Part shown: piece by piece, positions 49,205 to 57,414 of the stretch
How positions within the stretch are numbered: position 1 is the first letter of the stretch
Layout of the letters: each line of letters opens with the position of its first letter
Assembly: GCA_002839445.1 (NCBI GenBank)
Contig: PGYB01000020.1
Location: 1-64,000 of the forward strand
Direction: 5' to 3'
DNA length: 64,000 nt
Origin: Candidatus Riflebacteria bacterium HGW-Riflebacteria-1
Lineage (GTDB): Bacteria > Muiribacteriota > Ozemobacteria > Ozemobacterales > Ozemobacteraceae
Notes under the pieces: model-generated
The model's input: the letters and a program-made list of their open reading frames with translations, nothing else
Told to the model about the DNA's origin: nothing
Databases searched by the model: none
Translations under genes and position numbers: made by a program

Positions 49205-49902
49205 TGGGCCAGAAGATTAATCCAATTGGAATTCGACTTGGCATCACCAGAACCTGGGATTCACGATGGTTCGCTAAACGTGCTGACTACGCGAAATTCG
49301 TGCTCGAAGATGTTAAGGTTCGCAAGTTCATCGATCAGCAGAAGTTCCGCCGCGAAGGTATCAGCAAGATCGAAATCGAACGCAAATCTAACAACAAGAT
49401 GCGCATCACTATTCACACTGCTAAACCCGGCGTGATCATCGGTCGTGGTGGCGACAAGGTTGAAGAGCTCAAGAAAGAACTTGAAACCCTCACCGGTAAA
49501 TCAGTGTTCCTCAATATTCAGGAAATCAAACAGCCTGATATTGATGCCAAGCTTATCGCCGAAAGCATTGCCATGCAGCTCGAACGCCGCGTATCACACC
49601 GCCGCGCCACCAAGCAGACAATCAGCCGCGCTCTGCGAGCTGGTGCCAAAGGGATCAAGATCCTCTGCTCAGGCCGCCTCAACGGTGCTGAAATTGCCCG
49701 CCGCGAATGGGTTCGCGAAGGTCGCGTTCCTCTGCACACTCTGCGCGCTGAAATTGACTATGCAACCGATACCGCTATCACCACCTTTGGTTGTGTTGGC
49801 GTAAAGGTCTGGATCTTCAAGGGCGAAAAGATCGGCAAGGCGCATCTGTATGGTCGCGAAACCACCACTAACAGCAACGCTCCGACAAACAACAGGAAGT
49901 AA
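49204..49902 (+). CDS. rpsC: Ribosomal protein S3
   Basis: 232 residues. It binds mRNA at the entry channel. The KH domain has VIIGRGGDKVEELKKEL, and the C-terminal half has GAKGIKILCSGRLNGAEIAR. GGAGGT (49190-49195) lies inside the end of rplV, and the start overlaps the rplV stop by one base, so it is coupled to the extended L22. Confidence 0.97.
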   Translation: MGQKINPIGIRLGITRTWDSRWFAKRADYAKFVLEDVKVRKFIDQQKFRREGISKIEIERKSNNKMRITIHTAKPGVIIGRGGDKVEELKKELETLTGKSVFLNIQEIKQPDIDAKLIAESIAMQLERRVSHRRATKQTISRALRAGAKGIKILCSGRLNGAEIARREWVREGRVPLHTLRAEIDYATDTAITTFGCVGVKVWIFKGEKIGKAHLYGRETTTNSNAPTNNRK

Positions 49903-49916
49903 GGAGGAAACCACTC

Positions 49917-50327
49917 ATGTTGATTCCCGCAAGGACAAAATTCCGAAAACAGCATCGCGGCAGAATGAAGGGTCTGGCCAAGGGTGGCAAATACCTGGCA
50001 TTCGGTTCCTTCGGACTTCAGGCTCTTGATCCGCACTGGATCACCAGCGCACAGCTGGAAGCTGCCCGTAAGGTTATCACCCGCACCGTTAAGCGCGCCG
50101 GCAAAATGTGGATCCGCGTTTTCCCCGACAAACCTGTATCGAAAAAGCCTCTTGAAGTTCGTATGGGTAAGGGTAAAGGCGCCCCGGAATTCTGGGTAGC
50201 AGTAGTAAAACCCGGCAAGATTCTGTTTGAACTTGAAGGTGTACCCGAAAATATCGCCGTCGAATCACTCACCCAGGCCGCCAACAAGCTCCCGATCCGC
50301 TGCCAGGTTGTCTCTAACAATATGTAA
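49917..50327 (+). CDS. rplP: Ribosomal protein L16
   Basis: 136 residues, normal. It supports the A-site and P-site tRNA arms in the 50S subunit. RTKFRKQHRGRMKGLAKGG and RMGKGKGAPEFWVAVVKPG are classic. AAGGAGG lies before the ATG. Confidence 0.97.
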   Translation: MLIPARTKFRKQHRGRMKGLAKGGKYLAFGSFGLQALDPHWITSAQLEAARKVITRTVKRAGKMWIRVFPDKPVSKKPLEVRMGKGKGAPEFWVAVVKPGKILFELEGVPENIAVESLTQAANKLPIRCQVVSNNM

Positions 50328-50342
50328 TCAGGAAGGTGAAAA

Positions 50343-50975
50343 ATGAAGAATCGAGAAGATTTTTCTGAACTCAACGAGCAGGAACTCGAAGAAAAATACA
50401 AGCACTATAAAGAAGAACTTTTCAACCTGAGATTTCAGGCTGTAACAGGTCAACTGGCCAATCCGTCACGCATCAGCCTGGTGCGCCGCAATATTGCCAG
50501 AGCCAAAACCTATCTGACCCGCATGGAAAAGGCCAGAATCTTTGACATGCTGAAAAGCGAATACAATGCGCTTCTCAAAGAAGAAAAGATAGATACTACC
50601 AAGACCCCATTACAGGAAAAGATCGCCAGACTCAAAGCACGTTTGTCGGTTAAGGCACGCAAAGTAAACCAGGAAATTCGCACTAACTGCGATAAGAAGG
50701 TTTCCGAGCTGCTCAAGAACATTCGTGGCGAAATTTCCAAGAAGCTCAAAACTTCAAAGGGTAAAGACGAAGCCCAGCTACGAGCGGCTTCGAAGCGCCT
50801 GAAGGATCCTAAATGTACAATTAGAAAGAAGTTTCTTGACAAATTGTCTGAAATGGGATTAAATGAAGCTTCTCAGATCGCCACAATCAAGGAAAACAAG
50901 CGGGCAAAACTACGCGAACTCGAAAACATCAGAGTTCTGCAGCGGGAACTGACCGCCGGTCGGCTTCCTTTTTAA
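50343..50975 (+). CDS. rpmC: Ribosomal protein L29 with a 145-residue C-terminal extension
   Basis: 210 residues; ordinary L29 is about 63-70. Residues 1-65 are a normal L29 (LNEQELEEKYKHYKEELFNLRFQ; VRRNIARAKTYL). Residues 66-210 are highly charged and predicted helical, with long Lys/Glu/Leu heptad-like runs (KIARLKARLSVKARKVNQEIR; KRAKLRELENIRVLQREL). No stop, frameshift or ribosome site separates the parts, so they form one protein. L29 sits at the tunnel exit next to L23, so the extension would project near the emerging chain. I do not recognise the extension as a known domain. Confidence 0.93.
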   Translation: MKNREDFSELNEQELEEKYKHYKEELFNLRFQAVTGQLANPSRISLVRRNIARAKTYLTRMEKARIFDMLKSEYNALLKEEKIDTTKTPLQEKIARLKARLSVKARKVNQEIRTNCDKKVSELLKNIRGEISKKLKTSKGKDEAQLRAASKRLKDPKCTIRKKFLDKLSEMGLNEASQIATIKENKRAKLRELENIRVLQRELTAGRLPF

Positions 50976-50988
50976 GCAGGAGTGAACA

Positions 50989-51261
50989 ATGGAAAATACT
51001 AAAGTTGTAAAACGCAGCCGCGTTGCCAAGGTAATTGCTGACAGCACCGAAAAGACCATCAAGGTCGAAATCGAGGGCATCGTTCAGCATCCCCGCTATA
51101 AAAAGTACATCAAGCGTCACACCAGGTTTCTGGTGCATGACCCTGAAGAAAAGTGCAAGGTTGGCGATCTGGTTCGCATCGAAGAATGCAGACCGGTAAG
51201 CAAGACCAAAAAATGGATCGTGCGCGAGATCGTTAAGACCGCCGATTCAGTCGCAGAATAA
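50989..51261 (+). CDS. rpsQ: Ribosomal protein S17
   Basis: 90 residues, normal. OB-fold 16S-binding protein. It contains RVAKVIADSTEKTIKVEIE, HPRYKKYIKRHTRFLVHDP and GDLVRIEECRPVSKTKKW. AGGAGTG lies before the ATG. Confidence 0.96.
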   Translation: MENTKVVKRSRVAKVIADSTEKTIKVEIEGIVQHPRYKKYIKRHTRFLVHDPEEKCKVGDLVRIEECRPVSKTKKWIVREIVKTADSVAE

Positions 51262-51272
51262 GGAGAACGGCA

Positions 51273-51641
51273 ATGATCAGACAAGAAACCGTATTAAAAG
51301 TTGCTGATAACTCCGGCGCCAAGAAACTGCTGTGTATCCGCGTAAGCGGCTGCAGCGGCAGATCTTTCGGCCGGGTAGGCGACGTCATTGTTGCCTCTGT
51401 CAAAGACGCGATCCCCGATGGAACCGTCAAGAAAAAAGAAGTTGTTAAAGCTGTTATCGTGCGCACCAAAAAGGAAACCCGGCGCGCAGACGGCAGTTTC
51501 ATCCGCTTTGATGACAACGCAGCTGTTATCATCAACAATGACAACAATCCGCGCGGTACCCGCATATTCGGGCCGGTCGCCAGAGAGCTTCGCGAAAAGC
51601 AGTTCATGAAGATCGTTTCTCTGGCCCCTGAAGTACTCTAA
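51273..51641 (+). CDS. rplN: Ribosomal protein L14
   Basis: 122 residues, normal. MIRQETVLKVADNSGAKKL opens the protein; GTRIFGPVARELREKQFMKIVSLAPEVL closes it. It lies at the subunit interface and binds the silencing factor RsfS in other bacteria. AAGGAG lies before the ATG. Confidence 0.97.
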   Translation: MIRQETVLKVADNSGAKKLLCIRVSGCSGRSFGRVGDVIVASVKDAIPDGTVKKKEVVKAVIVRTKKETRRADGSFIRFDDNAAVIINNDNNPRGTRIFGPVARELREKQFMKIVSLAPEVL

Positions 51642-51653
51642 GGGAGCGATAAG

Positions 51654-52007
51654 ATGCACAAGAAGATTAAAGCCAGACGGGCCGTAGAAAAGCCCCACAT
51701 CAAAAAAGATGACCAGGTAGTTATCCTCAGCGGCGATGACAAAGGCAAAAAAGGCCGAGTTCTTTCTGTAAATGCAGAGAAGGGCGTCGCAATCGTTGAA
51801 GGTATCAACTTTGTAAAGAGACACACCCGACCCAGTAAAAACGTGGGCAAGGGTGGTATCGTAGAAAAAGAAGGCCCGGTTGCTATTGGTAAAATCGGAC
51901 TTCTCACTCCAGACGGCTCCAAGCTTACCCATGCGAAGATTATCAAGCAGGGTGAAGAAAAGAACCGCGTCTGCGCAACTACTAACGAGCCTCTCGGCCG
52001 CAAGTAA
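51654..52007 (+). CDS. rplX: Ribosomal protein L24
   Basis: 117 residues, slightly longer than the usual 102-105. The KOW core is clear (DDQVVILSGDDKGKKGRVLSV), followed by VEGINFVKRHTRPS. L24 starts 50S assembly and stands at the tunnel exit. The small excess is an N-terminal basic lead of about 14 residues. GGGAG lies before the ATG. Confidence 0.96.
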   Translation: MHKKIKARRAVEKPHIKKDDQVVILSGDDKGKKGRVLSVNAEKGVAIVEGINFVKRHTRPSKNVGKGGIVEKEGPVAIGKIGLLTPDGSKLTHAKIIKQGEEKNRVCATTNEPLGRK

Positions 52008-52053
52008 TTAACCTGAACCTGTTCAGGAATAAGATATCATAAGGAGTTTCGGC

Positions 52054-52677
52054 ATGGCAAAGACAGAAAAGGCAGCCCCCGCAAAAGCAGCACCCGCAAA
52101 GGTAGCTGCACCAAAAGGGCCAAAGTCTCTCCCAAGGCTGAAGGAAAAGTATCTGAAGGAAATCGCCCCAAAACTGGTTTCTAAATATGGAAACCCGATG
52201 CGGGTCCCGAAGGTAACCAAAGTGGTTATCAATATGGGCGTTGGCGCAGCTACTCAGAATGCTAAACTTCTCGAAGCCGCTACAAGAGAACTTACTACCA
52301 TCGCCGGTCAAAAACCGGTAGTTACCAAGGCTAAGAAGTCAATCTCCAACTTCAAGCTGCGCGCAGGCGTTCCCATCGGATGCCGCGTTACTCTCCGAGG
52401 CGATAGATGCTTCTATTTCCTGGACAAACTTTTTACCGTTGTCGTTCCGCGTATCAGAGACTTCCGTGGTCTCTCTCAGAAGGCTTTTGACGGTCGTGGC
52501 AACTACAGTCTTGGTCTTCAGGAACAGCTGGTATTCCCCGAAATCCATTACGATGCCGTTGAAAAAGTTCAGGGTATGAACATAACCATCGTAACCACCG
52601 CCGAAAATGACGGTGAAGCACTTGAGCTGCTGGAAATGATGGGCATGCCGTTCCGCAAGATCGCTAAAAAAGCGTAG
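52054..52677 (+). CDS. rplE: Ribosomal protein L5 with an Ala/Pro/Lys-rich N-terminal lead
   Basis: 207 residues, about 28 longer than usual. The extra part is an N-terminal low-complexity lead (PAKAAPAKVAAPKGPKSL) before the normal start PRLKEKYLKEIAPKL. The core is complete: VPKVTKVVINMGVG, GQKPVVTKAKKSISNFKLR, FRGLSQKAFDGRGNYSLG. L5 binds 5S rRNA and contacts the 30S head. AAGGAG lies before ATG 52054, and no site lies at a later start, so the lead is real. Confidence 0.95.
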   Translation: MAKTEKAAPAKAAPAKVAAPKGPKSLPRLKEKYLKEIAPKLVSKYGNPMRVPKVTKVVINMGVGAATQNAKLLEAATRELTTIAGQKPVVTKAKKSISNFKLRAGVPIGCRVTLRGDRCFYFLDKLFTVVVPRIRDFRGLSQKAFDGRGNYSLGLQEQLVFPEIHYDAVEKVQGMNITIVTTAENDGEALELLEMMGMPFRKIAKKA

Positions 52678-52694
52678 TTATCAAAGGAGTTGTT

Positions 52695-52880
52695 ATGGCT
52701 AAGAAAGCACTTATAGAAAAGTGGGCAAAGGCTCCCAAATTCTCAACCCAGGCTTATAACCGCTGTCATCTCTGCGGTCGTCCTCGCGGTTACATGAGAG
52801 AATTTCAGATGTGTCGAATTTGCTTCAGGGATCTCGCTTCTATTGGCAGAATTCCCGGTGTTACTAAATCAAGTTGGTAA
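52695..52880 (+). CDS. rpsN: Ribosomal protein S14, zinc-binding type
   Basis: 61 residues, the short zinc form. CHLCGRPRGY and CRICFRDLA give the four zinc cysteines. It has the typical end IPGVTKSSW. AAAGGAG lies before the ATG. Together with zinc-type L36, S4 and adenylate kinase it shows a zinc-using translation set. Confidence 0.97.
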   Translation: MAKKALIEKWAKAPKFSTQAYNRCHLCGRPRGYMREFQMCRICFRDLASIGRIPGVTKSSW

Positions 52881-52895
52881 AGGAGAACAAGAGTT

Positions 52896-53294
52896 ATGAG
52901 TATGACAGATCCCATTGGCGATATGCTGACTCGAATCCGGAATGCCAACATGGTTAAGCATGAAAGCGTTGAAATGCCTTCATCTAAAATGAAGATCGAA
53001 ATTGCAAAGATCCTCAAAAAAGAAGGTTATATCCGGGATTTCCGCTATTATAAATTTCAGAATAAATTTAATCTGAAAGTATTCCTGAAGTATGGTGAAA
53101 AGAATTGTCAGATCCTTAAGGGAATCAAAAGAGTCTCTAAACCTGGCCGAAGAGAATATTCGGGCAAAGAAGAGATCGCAAAGGTTCTCGGTGGACTCGG
53201 CATTTCTATCCTCACTACTTCCAAGGGCGTTTTGACAGATAAAGAAGCTCGCAAAGCCGGCGTCGGCGGCGAAGTTATCTGCCACGTCTGGTAA
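52896..53294 (+). CDS. rpsH: Ribosomal protein S8
   Basis: 132 residues, normal. It begins MTDPIGDMLTRIRNA and ends with the conserved GISILTTSKGVLTDKEARKAGVGGEVICHVW region. In E. coli it represses the spc operon by binding its mRNA; this was not tested here. AAAGGAG lies before the ATG. Confidence 0.97.
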   Translation: MSMTDPIGDMLTRIRNANMVKHESVEMPSSKMKIEIAKILKKEGYIRDFRYYKFQNKFNLKVFLKYGEKNCQILKGIKRVSKPGRREYSGKEEIAKVLGGLGISILTTSKGVLTDKEARKAGVGGEVICHVW

Positions 53295-53308
53295 TTGGAG
53301 GAAAAGAC

Positions 53309-53854
53309 ATGTCAAGAATTGGTAAAAAACCTGTAATTATACCTAAAGGTGTTGAAGTTAACATCAAAGGCACTGTATTTTCTGCCAAAGGTCCAAAAGG
53401 CCAGATGAGCAAAGAAATGGCCAGCGAAGTTACGATCAGCCACGAAGAAGATAAAATCATTTGTTCCATTCCCGAGAACAGTCCCAAAACTGTCCGAGCC
53501 AAGTTCGGTCTGGTTAGAGCGCTTATAAGCAACATGATTACCGGCGTACACACTGGTTTTACCAGAGGCCTCGAGATCGTCGGCGTTGGTTATAAAGCTC
53601 AGAACCAGGGTGAAAGCAAGATCCAGCTTAACGTTGGTTATTCGCACCCCGTGGTTTATGAAGCGCCTGCCCTCGTTACTCTCAAAGTTGAAGGTAATAA
53701 GGTATTCGTTAATGGCATCGATAAAGAAGCCGTTGGCCAGACCGCTTCTGAAATCAGAAAAGTTCGACCTCCCAAGCACTATAAAGACGGCGCCGGTATC
53801 AGATACATTGGCGAAAAAGTGCGCATCAAGGTCGGCAAAAAGCTTGCAGCTTAA
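53309..53854 (+). CDS. rplF: Ribosomal protein L6
   Basis: 181 residues, normal. Two tandem L6 folds, with the start MSRIGKKPVIIPKGV and the late KVRPPKHYKDGAGIRYIGE. It lies near the factor-binding site of the 50S subunit. GGAGG lies before the ATG. Confidence 0.97.
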   Translation: MSRIGKKPVIIPKGVEVNIKGTVFSAKGPKGQMSKEMASEVTISHEEDKIICSIPENSPKTVRAKFGLVRALISNMITGVHTGFTRGLEIVGVGYKAQNQGESKIQLNVGYSHPVVYEAPALVTLKVEGNKVFVNGIDKEAVGQTASEIRKVRPPKHYKDGAGIRYIGEKVRIKVGKKLAA

Positions 53855-53875
53855 GGCAGTAAAGGAAGGTAAAAT

Positions 53876-54235
53876 ATGAAACTCGGTAAAAAGGAAATGC
53901 GTCAGCGGCGTCACGAACGCAGCAGATTTTATTTGTCCGGTACCGCTCAGAAGCCCAGACTTGCAGTTTTCCGCAGCCTGAAGCATATCTATGCTCAGGT
54001 AATCGATGATGAAACTGGTCAGACTATTGCTATGGCCAGCTCACTCGATAAGGATCTCCGCAGTGACATTACTGGTGGCAACAAGAACGGCGCCAAAACT
54101 ATCGGCCAGAAACTGGCTGAGAGAGCGATTGCCAAAGGCGTTTCTGCCGTTGTATTCGACAAGGGCGGTTACAAATATCATGGTCGCGTCAAGGAACTGG
54201 CCGAAGGCGCCAGAGCCGCTGGCTTGAAATTCTAG
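53876..54235 (+). CDS. rplR: Ribosomal protein L18
   Basis: 119 residues, normal. 5S rRNA-binding protein with RPRLAVFRS-like KPRLAVFRSLKHIYAQVID and VVFDKGGYKYHGRVKELAEGAR. GGAAGG lies before the ATG. Confidence 0.97.
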   Translation: MKLGKKEMRQRRHERSRFYLSGTAQKPRLAVFRSLKHIYAQVIDDETGQTIAMASSLDKDLRSDITGGNKNGAKTIGQKLAERAIAKGVSAVVFDKGGYKYHGRVKELAEGARAAGLKF

Positions 54236-54248
54236 GAGGAAAGCTCAG

Positions 54249-54791
54249 ATGAACGAACAGGGAAATCCTCGTTTTCGCCGTGGTGGTCGTCAGCGTGACC
54301 AGGTAGTAGAAAACGAATACACCGAAAAAATTATTTCTGTTAATCGTGTCAGCAAGACCGTTAAGGGTGGTCGACATTTCGGCTTCTCAGTTCTGGTCTG
54401 CGTAGGCGATCAGAAGGGTAAAGTTGGAATCGCTATCGGCAAGGCTAAAGCTGTTCCCGATGCAGTTCGCAAAGGCCTCGAAAAGGCTCGCAAAGCCATG
54501 GTTCAGATACCTCTGAATAAAGACACCATTGCTCACCCATATCTGGGCCGCTTTGGTTCTTCTCAGGTTATCGTTAAACCGGCTTCTCCCGGTACTGGTG
54601 TTATCGCCGGCGGCGCTGTCCGCGCTATCTTTGAAGCTCTTGGCGTAAAAGACGTTCTGTCTAAGCGCATTGGTTCAAAAAATCCGGTTAACATGGCCAA
54701 GGCCACCATGAATGCACTGCGCGAAATGCGCGGCGTCGAAATCGTGGCGCGACATCGTGGCATTACTCCAGGCCAGGTCATCAACGGCTAA
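54249..54791 (+). CDS. rpsE: Ribosomal protein S5
   Basis: 180 residues, with a short basic N-terminal lead. The double-stranded RNA-binding part has EKIISVNRVSKTVKGGRHFGFS and the second part GTGVIAGGAVRAIFEALGV. It helps control decoding accuracy. TAGGAGG lies before the ATG. Confidence 0.97.
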   Translation: MNEQGNPRFRRGGRQRDQVVENEYTEKIISVNRVSKTVKGGRHFGFSVLVCVGDQKGKVGIAIGKAKAVPDAVRKGLEKARKAMVQIPLNKDTIAHPYLGRFGSSQVIVKPASPGTGVIAGGAVRAIFEALGVKDVLSKRIGSKNPVNMAKATMNALREMRGVEIVARHRGITPGQVING

Positions 54792-54801
54792 GGAAAAAAC
54801 C

Positions 54802-54981
54802 ATGACAGAAAAAAAAGTAACAATTAAACTTATCAAAAGCATGATTGGCGCTACCCAGCGTCAGATAAAGACCCTCAGAGCCCTTGGCCTTCGCAGAATG
54901 CAGCAGGAGGTTGAACAAGTAGCAACTCCTCAGATTCTGGGGATGCTTGACAAGGTGCAACGCTGGGTCGAAATAAAGTAA
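54802..54981 (+). CDS. rpmD: Ribosomal protein L30
   Basis: 59 residues from ATG 54802, with AAGGA in front. The frame is open further upstream inside rpsE, but MTEKKVTIKLIKSMIGATQRQIKTL is the natural start. The conserved TLRALGLRRM core is present. Normal size. Confidence 0.95.
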   Translation: MTEKKVTIKLIKSMIGATQRQIKTLRALGLRRMQQEVEQVATPQILGMLDKVQRWVEIK

Positions 54982-54993
54982 GGAGACCTTGAA

Positions 54994-55443
54994 ATGTTGA
55001 ATCTTGGTAATCTTAAAAAGGCCAAAGGGTCTACCACAACCAAAAGAAGAATAGGTCGCGGCAAAGGCTCCGGCATGGGTAATCAGGCCACCAGAGGCCA
55101 TGACGGTCAGCTCGGACGCGGCAGCAAGGTTCATCCTTATGCTGGTTTCGAAGGCGGCCAGATGCGTTTCACCCGCCTTATGCCGAAACGCGGCTTCACC
55201 AGCCCGCACAAGGTAGAATTTTCACTGGTTAATCTTGCCGCTCTTGAGCTGGCTTTTGATGCCAACGCCGAAGTAACAGTCGATAAAATGATGGAAAAAG
55301 GCCTTATTAAAAACCTCAAGTATCCCGTAAAGATTCTTGCCAGGGGAGAAATAACCAAGCCTCTTACCGTTAAAGCCAATCACTTTTCGAACTCCGCTAA
55401 GGATAAAATCGAAAAAGCTGGTGGAAAAGCGGAGGTGATCTAA
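54994..55443 (+). CDS. rplO: Ribosomal protein L15
   Basis: 149 residues, normal. The glycine-rich lead has RIGRGKGSGMGNQATRGHDGQ, then FEGGQMRFTRLMPKRGF. AAGGAG lies before the ATG. The secY ribosome site lies inside its last codons. Confidence 0.97.
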   Translation: MLNLGNLKKAKGSTTTKRRIGRGKGSGMGNQATRGHDGQLGRGSKVHPYAGFEGGQMRFTRLMPKRGFTSPHKVEFSLVNLAALELAFDANAEVTVDKMMEKGLIKNLKYPVKILARGEITKPLTVKANHFSNSAKDKIEKAGGKAEVI

Positions 55444-56751
55444 TTGCTTCAGAGCCTGTCGAACTCCATGAGAATTCCGGAACTCCGGAATCGTATTTTG
55501 TTTACACTTGGCATGATCCTCGTGTTCAGAGTCGGTACTCACATCCCGACTCCGGGCGTCGACGCCAAACTTCTTACTCAGAACCTTCCTTCGTCTGAGA
55601 TATTCAGCTTCCTGAACATGTTTTCAGGCGGCGCGCTGAGACGCTTCTCGGTCTTCGCGCTCGGGATCGCACCGTACATCAACGCATCTATTATCATGCA
55701 GCTGCTTGTTTATGTTATCCCTTACTTCGAACATCTCTCCAAGGAAGAGGGCGAAGAAGGTCGTAAGATGATCAGCCAGTATACAAGATACGGAACAGTT
55801 CTGATAGGCGCCTTGCAAGCATTAGGCATCAGTTTCATGCTTGAGAGATACCAGGTTGTTCCTAATCCTGGCATCGGATTCAAGCTGATGGCAGTTATTA
55901 CATTGACTGCCGGCACCGCGTTTATCATGTGGCTCGGCGAACAGATGACAGCCCGTGGTATCGGCAACGGTATTTCAATACTGATTACTGCCGGTATTCT
56001 GGCCGGTCTTCCTGAAGCCGTTGTTCAGCAGATAGCACTGTTCAGTGGCGATGCTCACGATGTAGTTAAGACTGTATTCCTTCTGGTATTCAGTGTTATC
56101 ACCATCATGTTGATCGTCTATGTCCAGGACGGCGTGCGTAAGATCCCGGTTCAGTATGCCAAGCGCGTGGTTGGTCGCCGCGTATACGGTGGTCAGAACA
56201 CCTACATCCCCCTGAGAGTTAATCAGGCAGGCGTTATCCCGGTTATCTTCGCCAGTTCGATTCTGATGTTCCCGGCCATGATCTTCAGCTGGGTACAGAG
56301 CCTTGAATCAATGCAGGAAGCGGTTAAGAACCCAGTGGTTTTCTGGCTTCTGAATATTTTTAACTACAACAGTGTTACTTACATACTGATCTATGTAGCT
56401 CTGATTATATTCTTCACCTACTTCTATACTGCTATTACTTTCAATGTTCAGGATCTCGCTGACAACATGAAAAAATATGGCGGATTCATTCCCGGCATCC
56501 GCGCCGGAACGAAAACCGTTGAATTCCTTGAAAGAACTGTTTCCAGAGTTACTCTGGCAGGCGGCGTCTTTCTGTCCTTTGTCTCAGTCATACCTAATTT
56601 CCTCATCATGATCATGAATGTCAACTTTTACTTCGGCGGCACAGCGCTGCTGATCGTGGTCGGCGTCGCCATGGATACCATGCGCCAGCTCGAATCACAC
56701 CTGGTAACCAGACATTATGAAGGCTTTATGAAGAAAAAAGGCTTGAGATGA
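55444..56751 (+). CDS. secY: Protein translocase channel subunit SecY
   Basis: 435 residues with ten membrane helices. SecY forms the protein-conducting channel. It starts at TTG 55444, directly after the rplO stop, with the extended ribosome site GGAGGTGATC just upstream, which pairs perfectly with the usual 16S 3' end. The N-terminus MLQSLSNSMRIPELRNRILFTL and GTHIPTPGVD (plug side) are typical; the end LVTRHYEGFMKKKGLR is complete. The rare start codon with a perfect ribosome site, coupled to L15, may tune SecY amount. adk overlaps by four bases. Confidence 0.96.
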   Translation: MLQSLSNSMRIPELRNRILFTLGMILVFRVGTHIPTPGVDAKLLTQNLPSSEIFSFLNMFSGGALRRFSVFALGIAPYINASIIMQLLVYVIPYFEHLSKEEGEEGRKMISQYTRYGTVLIGALQALGISFMLERYQVVPNPGIGFKLMAVITLTAGTAFIMWLGEQMTARGIGNGISILITAGILAGLPEAVVQQIALFSGDAHDVVKTVFLLVFSVITIMLIVYVQDGVRKIPVQYAKRVVGRRVYGGQNTYIPLRVNQAGVIPVIFASSILMFPAMIFSWVQSLESMQEAVKNPVVFWLLNIFNYNSVTYILIYVALIIFFTYFYTAITFNVQDLADNMKKYGGFIPGIRAGTKTVEFLERTVSRVTLAGGVFLSFVSVIPNFLIMIMNVNFYFGGTALLIVVGVAMDTMRQLESHLVTRHYEGFMKKKGLR

Positions 56752-57413
56752 GCAAAAGAAATCTTAATCTGATTTTTCTTGGCCCCCCGGGTGCCGGCAA
56801 AGGCACCCAGGCCAAGATGATTGTAGATAAGTATTCTATACCTCAGTTATCCACTGGTGACCTGATGAGAGCAGCTGTCTCATCAGGTTCTCCCATTGGA
56901 GACAAGGTCAAGGGCTACATGGCCGCAGGTGCCCTGGTGCCTGATGATCTCGTCGTCGATATACTGCTTGACAGGTTGTCAGGCGATGACTGTCGGGATG
57001 GTTTCATTCTCGATGGTTTTCCCCGAACCGTTGGTCAGGCCGAATCTCTTGAAGCAGCCCTTAAGAAGCGGGGAATGCAACTTTCGGGAGTGGTCGCCAT
57101 GATCGTTCCTGATGAGGCATTGCTTGCCCGCCTGACAGCCCGCCGGATCTGTCGCGAATGTAGCACCAGCTACCACCTTGAATTTCTTAAACCCAAGGTC
57201 GAGGGAAAATGCGATCGCTGCCAGGGCGAACTTTATCAGCGCAAAGATGACTCCGAAGAGGTCATTCTCAACCGCCTAAAAGTGTACCACGATCAGACCG
57301 CGCCACTGATAGATTTTTATCAGACACGAAAAAAATTGTACACTGTGGACGGTAATAAAAAAATAGAGATGATTTTTTCAGAAATATGTGATATAATCGA
57401 CAGTCTGAATTAG
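56748..57413 (+). CDS. adk: Adenylate kinase
   Basis: 221 residues. It converts ATP + AMP to 2 ADP. The P-loop GPPGAGKGTQ, STGDLMR, LDGFPRT and the long lid are present. The lid is the zinc form, with C135, C138, C155 and C158. It starts at ATG 56748, overlapping the secY stop (ATGA). Normal for the spc operon position. Confidence 0.97.
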   Translation: MSKRNLNLIFLGPPGAGKGTQAKMIVDKYSIPQLSTGDLMRAAVSSGSPIGDKVKGYMAAGALVPDDLVVDILLDRLSGDDCRDGFILDGFPRTVGQAESLEAALKKRGMQLSGVVAMIVPDEALLARLTARRICRECSTSYHLEFLKPKVEGKCDRCQGELYQRKDDSEEVILNRLKVYHDQTAPLIDFYQTRKKLYTVDGNKKIEMIFSEICDIIDSLN

Positions 57414-57414
57414 C

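Noticed and set aside
54712..54801. Longer N-terminus for L30
   Set aside because: It overlaps the end of rpsE and has no ribosome site; the normal L30 start is at 54802.
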